Positions 60,822-64,000 of a DNA stretch of 64,000 bases are shown piece by piece. How positions within the stretch are numbered: the stretch's first letter is position 1; the number at the start of each line of letters is the position of its first letter. The notes under the pieces were generated by a model. That model was given only the letters and a program-made list of their open reading frames with translations, ran no database searches and had not been told where the DNA came from. Made by a program: the position numbers and the translations under genes. The stretch covers positions 124,001 through 188,000 of the forward strand of contig NZ_JADWPE010000003.1 in NCBI RefSeq assembly GCF_017308985.1, given 5' to 3'. Origin of the DNA: Lysobacter changpingensis (GTDB lineage: Bacteria > Pseudomonadota > Gammaproteobacteria > Xanthomonadales > Xanthomonadaceae).

Positions 60822-60902
60822 GGCGCCTCCCGTGACTGCTTCACCAAGCGGTACCGGCCGTGCAGTACCGAATCAAACTAACCCTCGTCCCGTGTCCGAC
60901 GC

Positions 60903-61505
60903 CTAGTAATCGCTCAGCACTTCCCCACCGGTCGCGATCGAGAGATGCGTGGATTTCCGCCTGGATTCGTGCTCTCTTGCCAGATGAGTGATGACGGCGT
61001 TCATGCCTGCATCGCTCCCGATAGCGATGTCATGGACGGGCTCGCCGTCCTGGTGCACAGTTCTCAGCCACTGAGGTGCCCTGTCGCCGTGCACGGCGGT
61101 CGCAGCGGCCAATGCTGTCCGGTAGCGCGCATCCCGCAGCGCGCCCTGGTGGAACTCCTCGAACACTTCAAGGAAGTCCCGACCCCGTGCGAGTTGCAGT
61201 CCCGGAAGCTGCGGCGTTAACGTGAAGTCGAAGCGCTCGATCGCGGCGATGAGCAGTTGCGCGGTATCACGGTCTAGGCTGTGCTCCCCGTGGGTGGCCG
61301 ATTCTCGGATGAGCTCCATGGCACGCCGTTGGCACGCGAGATACAGTCGATGCAGCGAGCTCTTGCTGTGCGGGTTGGACATCTCTTGTTGCAGGCTCGT
61401 GCTCATCCCTGGATTCCTGAAGGCCAACCATGCGCCGACGACACCTGGCATCCACGGCGGGGTTTCACCGCCGACGACCGAGGACCGGACGTGCTTCTGA
61501 GACAT
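60903..61505 (-). CDS. Hypothetical protein with a cupin-derived N-terminus
   Basis: 200 residues from ATG 61505, AGGAGG upstream. Residues 4-20 (KHVRSSVVGGETPPWMP) mirror the start of the cupin at 60351, both in protein and in DNA, including the ribosome site. The rest (LYLACQRRAMELIRESATHG, FEEFHQGALRDARYRTALA) is helical and has no known family. It looks like a new gene formed on a duplicated 5' end. Confidence 0.65.
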   Translation of the reverse strand: MSQKHVRSSVVGGETPPWMPGVVGAWLAFRNPGMSTSLQQEMSNPHSKSSLHRLYLACQRRAMELIRESATHGEHSLDRDTAQLLIAAIERFDFTLTPQLPGLQLARGRDFLEVFEEFHQGALRDARYRTALAAATAVHGDRAPQWLRTVHQDGEPVHDIAIGSDAGMNAVITHLAREHESRRKSTHLSIATGGEVLSDY

Positions 61506-61708
61506 GGCACCTCCTATAGCGAGCGCGACATCGGCCGTCTTAGAATCGGCGGCGATGGACAGCACGTCGGTCCCGTCCCGCAGAGCCGGATGGGTCCTGG
61601 CATGCTTATCGTCAACGGAGAGGCGGGCGTGCGCGATGTCTCGGGCGGCCATCTTGCTGTCACTTCTCGCCACAGCACCAGTTCGAGCTCTCTATCGGGA
61701 GAACATCG

Positions 61709-62755
61709 ATGAGCATCGTGCGCAGGGTTCCGGTCCGTTACCTCGTCCTGCTGCGGGATTGGCTCGCCACGCAGGACATCGATACCTCCGCCCTCCTTCG
61801 CATGGCCGGCATCGACGCAGCCAAGTTCGATCAGCGGGATGCCACGCTAGAACCGCTCGAGATGGAGTCGTTCATCGCCAGCGCACGGCGCCTGACCGGC
61901 CGCAGCGATCTCGGCTTCGAGATGGGCCGTCTGATCAAGATGACGTCGCACGACCTGCTGGGCTTCGGCATGCTCAGCTGCCGCACTATCGACGAGGTGA
62001 TGCGGCTAGTCGTACGCCACTACCATCTGATGACGGAGACCTTCACCTTGCGCTACCAGCGTGAGCCCTCCGGCTGCGGCGTGGCGATCTATACGCCTGC
62101 GATGGCGATGCCGCTGGAGATGTTGCGTTTCTATGTGGAGGCGCTGGCGATCGCACACGACAACCAGATAAGGCTGATGCTTGCGGGAGCCGGCGGTAGC
62201 TGCGAGGTGTACATCGCGATGCCTTCCCCGCCGCACATCGCGCGTTATCATCGGCTGGCACCGACGCGCTTCCATTTCGACGAGGGATCGCTACCGGGCG
62301 TTCGCGTCGTGATGGCGGCAGAGGTGATGGACCATGCTTTGCCGCTTGCAGACGCACGCGTCGTCGAGGATGTCGATCGCCGCTGCTACGCGTTGGGCCA
62401 ACGCCCGCCGAGTACCAGCCAGGACTGGGTGGAGTACCTGCGCATGGTGCTTCGCCAGTCCGAAGGGGAGGCTCCGACGCTTGAGAACATCGCCCACCTC
62501 AATCACGTTTCGGCCCGCACGATCGACCGCTATCTGAGGCGCGAGAACATGACCTTCCGCGAACTGTCTCACGAGGTCCGATTGGAGCGCGCCTGCCGGC
62601 TGCTGGAGGATCCTGCGCAGACCGTCGCCCAGATTGCGTTGCGGCTTGGCTTCAGCGATTCGGCGAACTTCAGCCGAGCATTCAAGCGCGCGATCGGCAT
62701 GTCGCCAAGCGAACACCGGCAACGCGGCCGCTCCCCGTCCGGCATCGTGGAGTAG
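61709..62755 (+). CDS. AraC-family transcriptional regulator
   Basis: 348 residues. N-terminal arabinose-binding-like domain of the OruR/ArgR subfamily (LLRMAGIDAAKFDQRDATLE, LGFEMGRLIKMTSHDLLGFG). C-terminal double helix-turn-helix: LENIAHLNHVSARTIDRYLR and VAQIALRLGFSDSANFSRAF, with RAIGMSPSEHR at the end. Divergent from the chimeric and cupin genes, and so a likely regulator of them. Confidence 0.92.
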   Translation: MSIVRRVPVRYLVLLRDWLATQDIDTSALLRMAGIDAAKFDQRDATLEPLEMESFIASARRLTGRSDLGFEMGRLIKMTSHDLLGFGMLSCRTIDEVMRLVVRHYHLMTETFTLRYQREPSGCGVAIYTPAMAMPLEMLRFYVEALAIAHDNQIRLMLAGAGGSCEVYIAMPSPPHIARYHRLAPTRFHFDEGSLPGVRVVMAAEVMDHALPLADARVVEDVDRRCYALGQRPPSTSQDWVEYLRMVLRQSEGEAPTLENIAHLNHVSARTIDRYLRRENMTFRELSHEVRLERACRLLEDPAQTVAQIALRLGFSDSANFSRAFKRAIGMSPSEHRQRGRSPSGIVE

Positions 62756-62879
62756 ACGGTCGCGCAGGAGGAGTGGCCTCCAGGAAGGCACAAGCTGGTC
62801 GCCGGAAATCAGCACGCGCGTCGACGGTACACCTTCGATAACCTGACCTAATCGTCAGGGTCCGAACGACTGCTGCCGG

Positions 62880-62996
62880 CGCTCAGCAAGCCATGCATGC
62901 GCAGGACCGCATGGACCGACGGCCGCGACCTGACGATCGAATACCGAAACCACGACAACAGGTGCTGAGCAGGTCGCGTCGGAGCTGAGCCTCAGG
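62880..62996 (+). pseudogene. Remnant of an ABC-type substrate-binding protein
   Basis: AWTDGRDLTIEYRNHDN in one frame continues in another as AEQVASELSLRGI. This matches the start of the mature TrpX/ABC_sub_bind proteins (GWTDGRNLTIEYR…LAAELV). Only about 40 residues remain. Confidence 0.4.
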
Positions 62997-63215
62997 GGCA
63001 TCGCGTGCCCCGATAGGTCGGAGGTATGCTCTTGCCACGCACCGCTATCGAGAACCTTGGAGGTTATGTCGTGCGAATATGTCGACTCAGGGCCAATCGC
63101 TCTCGCATGCGAGTCAAAAGCTGGTTGGGTGCCATGTTGGCCGCGGGCCGCACTTCGCCTCCCTGCCGTTTGCCGAGTCATGAAGCCGTTTGTCGGTGTT
63201 ATCGAGGGGAGCCAG

Positions 63216-63428
63216 ATGGGTGTGCCGCCGTTCGACCCGAATGTAGTGCAAGCGGTACTGTTCGACGTCTACGGCACGTTGCTGGCGATTGAGCCACGAC
63301 GGCCGTACCGACAACTGTTCGAAGCAGTTCAAGTGAACGTTCCTACGCTCACACGAGAACAGTTCGCGCGCGACGTGATGACATCGCCCTTGACCCTGCG
63401 AGAGGCCGCCGCCCATTACCAGCGCAAC
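63216..63428 (+). pseudogene. HAD-superfamily N-terminal fragment
   Basis: From ATG 63216 (GAGGGGA upstream): QAVLFDVYGTLLAIEPRRPY carries the HAD motif I (DxYGT), then helical cap residues to about 63425 (TSPLTLREAAAHYQR). The sequence then switches abruptly to an integrase fragment in another frame, so the phosphatase is truncated. Confidence 0.65.
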
Positions 63429-63810
63429 GGCAGAAAAGCCGGTCGCAGGTCGCGCAGCCGACGCGTTGGCTGCGTGGCTGGACGCGAGCGGCGTGCAGGA
63501 GGGGCCGCTATTTCGGCGGCTATGGAAGCGGCGCCTCGGACCAGGCCTGTCGCCGGCGGCGGTCGGCGCGATCGTGCAGCGCCGGGCACGGGCCGCAGGA
63601 CTCGAGGGCGACTTCGGCGGGCATAGCCTGCGCGCCGGTTTCGTCACTGAGGGCGCGCGCCAAGGCGTCGCCCTGCCCGCTCTGATGGCCATGACCGAAC
63701 ACCGGTCGGCCGCCAGCGTTATCGGTTATTTCCACGCCGGCAAGGCGCCGACCAACCCGGCGGCACGGCTACTAGACGAGGCGGCCGGCAATGGCGACCT
63801 CAAGTCCTGA
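63429..63810 (+). pseudogene. Tyrosine-recombinase C-terminal fragment
   Basis: Reads KPVAGRAADALAAWLDASGV, GPLFRRLWKRRLGPGLSPAA, then HSLRAGFVT (His-x-x-Arg), MAMTEHRSAASVIGYFHAGK (His and catalytic Tyr). The N-terminal half, including the first catalytic Arg, is missing. No own start; it fuses to the HAD fragment at about 63428. Confidence 0.7.
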
Positions 63811-63855
63811 CATAGCCTGCCGATAACCCATCGGTTCCCCATGGATGAGGCTCGC

Positions 63856-64000
63856 ATGACCGTTGATTCCTTCACCACCTTGGCGGCGAATGCCTCTTCC
63901 TTGTTGGCATTGCTGTTTGTCCTCACCGCGGTGCTGATTTGGTGGCGCACAGGCTCGACGCACGTGTTGCATCTCCGACTGTGGCGTTGGTTCGTCGGCA
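63856..64000 (+). CDS. Membrane protein, cut by window end
   Basis: From ATG 63856 (GAGG 5 nt upstream; ATG 63841 is in frame too): MTVDSFTTLAANASSLLALL, FVLTAVLIWWRTGSTHVLHL. One membrane segment at about 15-32. Open to the edge. Family unknown. Confidence 0.5.
   Translation, partial: MTVDSFTTLAANASSLLALLFVLTAVLIWWRTGSTHVLHLRLWRWFVG

Overview
The window looks like a chromosomal segment of a high-GC gammaproteobacterium of the Xanthomonadaceae (Lysobacter-like). This rests on the GC-rich codon use, small proteins typical of the family (one begins MAKPNYAFEKRQ), attC-like sites of the Xanthomonas style, and the AGGAGG-type ribosome sites. No database search was possible, so names come from motifs and remembered family features.

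Layout. 1-3136 (minus): a TetR regulator, an odd fusion protein that carries a TetR ligand domain without its DNA-binding head, and an acyl-CoA dehydrogenase cut by the window edge. 3384-6174 (plus): an HlyD-type adaptor, a DUF2955/FUSC-type inner-membrane transporter and an alternative oxidase. 6205-7968: divergent TetR and LysR regulators with two GTAC-type palindromes next to the tetR start. 8071-13525: small hypothetical genes interspersed with paired palindromic elements (arms GTCCGCT/AGCGGAC). This part includes two integron-cassette-like genes, one of the AbiGi abortive-infection family. 13757-19444: a beta-helix surface protein, small Cys-rich proteins, a transcriptional-activator/hydrolase fusion and a second hydrolase. 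19575-22566: an ECF sigma/anti-sigma pair divergent from a catalase-like protein and cytochrome b561, with two matching ECF promoters back to back.

22870-27496 is a two-part bufferin (copper-type RiPP metallophore) locus. It holds a BufA2-like precursor, an MNIO (DUF692) maturase and a DUF2063 partner, then a SigF-like sigma with an NrsF-like anti-sigma, and a divergent BufA1-like precursor (DUF2282) with two DoxX proteins. Three transcription units carry the same motif, GTAACC-N16-CGTA, which suggests one sigma regulon. 27657-32340: a nucleotidyltransferase, then an SDR/SDR/DUF1097/DoxX operon (the DoxX frameshifted) divergent from a LysR gene.

32787-43619 is a mosaic. It has a plasmid-type KfrA protein, two inverted copies of a small-protein/DUF3693 module plus a third fragment, and gcvP behind a tandem glycine riboswitch. 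Next come an XRE regulator and a three-gene unit of large serine recombinase plus two ParB/RepB-like proteins. 43997-55498 encodes a 3833-residue autotransporter with an 858-bp internal repeat. 55721-59924 is a minus-strand group of glycine-zipper protein, outer-membrane barrel, PsiE-like protein and arylsulfatase. The end holds a cupin dioxygenase, a chimeric gene built on a copy of the cupin 5' end, an AraC regulator, and a scar of broken genes (ABC-type binding protein, HAD phosphatase, tyrosine integrase).

The most distinctive items are the bufferin regulon, the recombinase-ParB-ParB unit between inverted duplicate modules, the cassette-borne AbiGi gene, and the headless TetR fusion.
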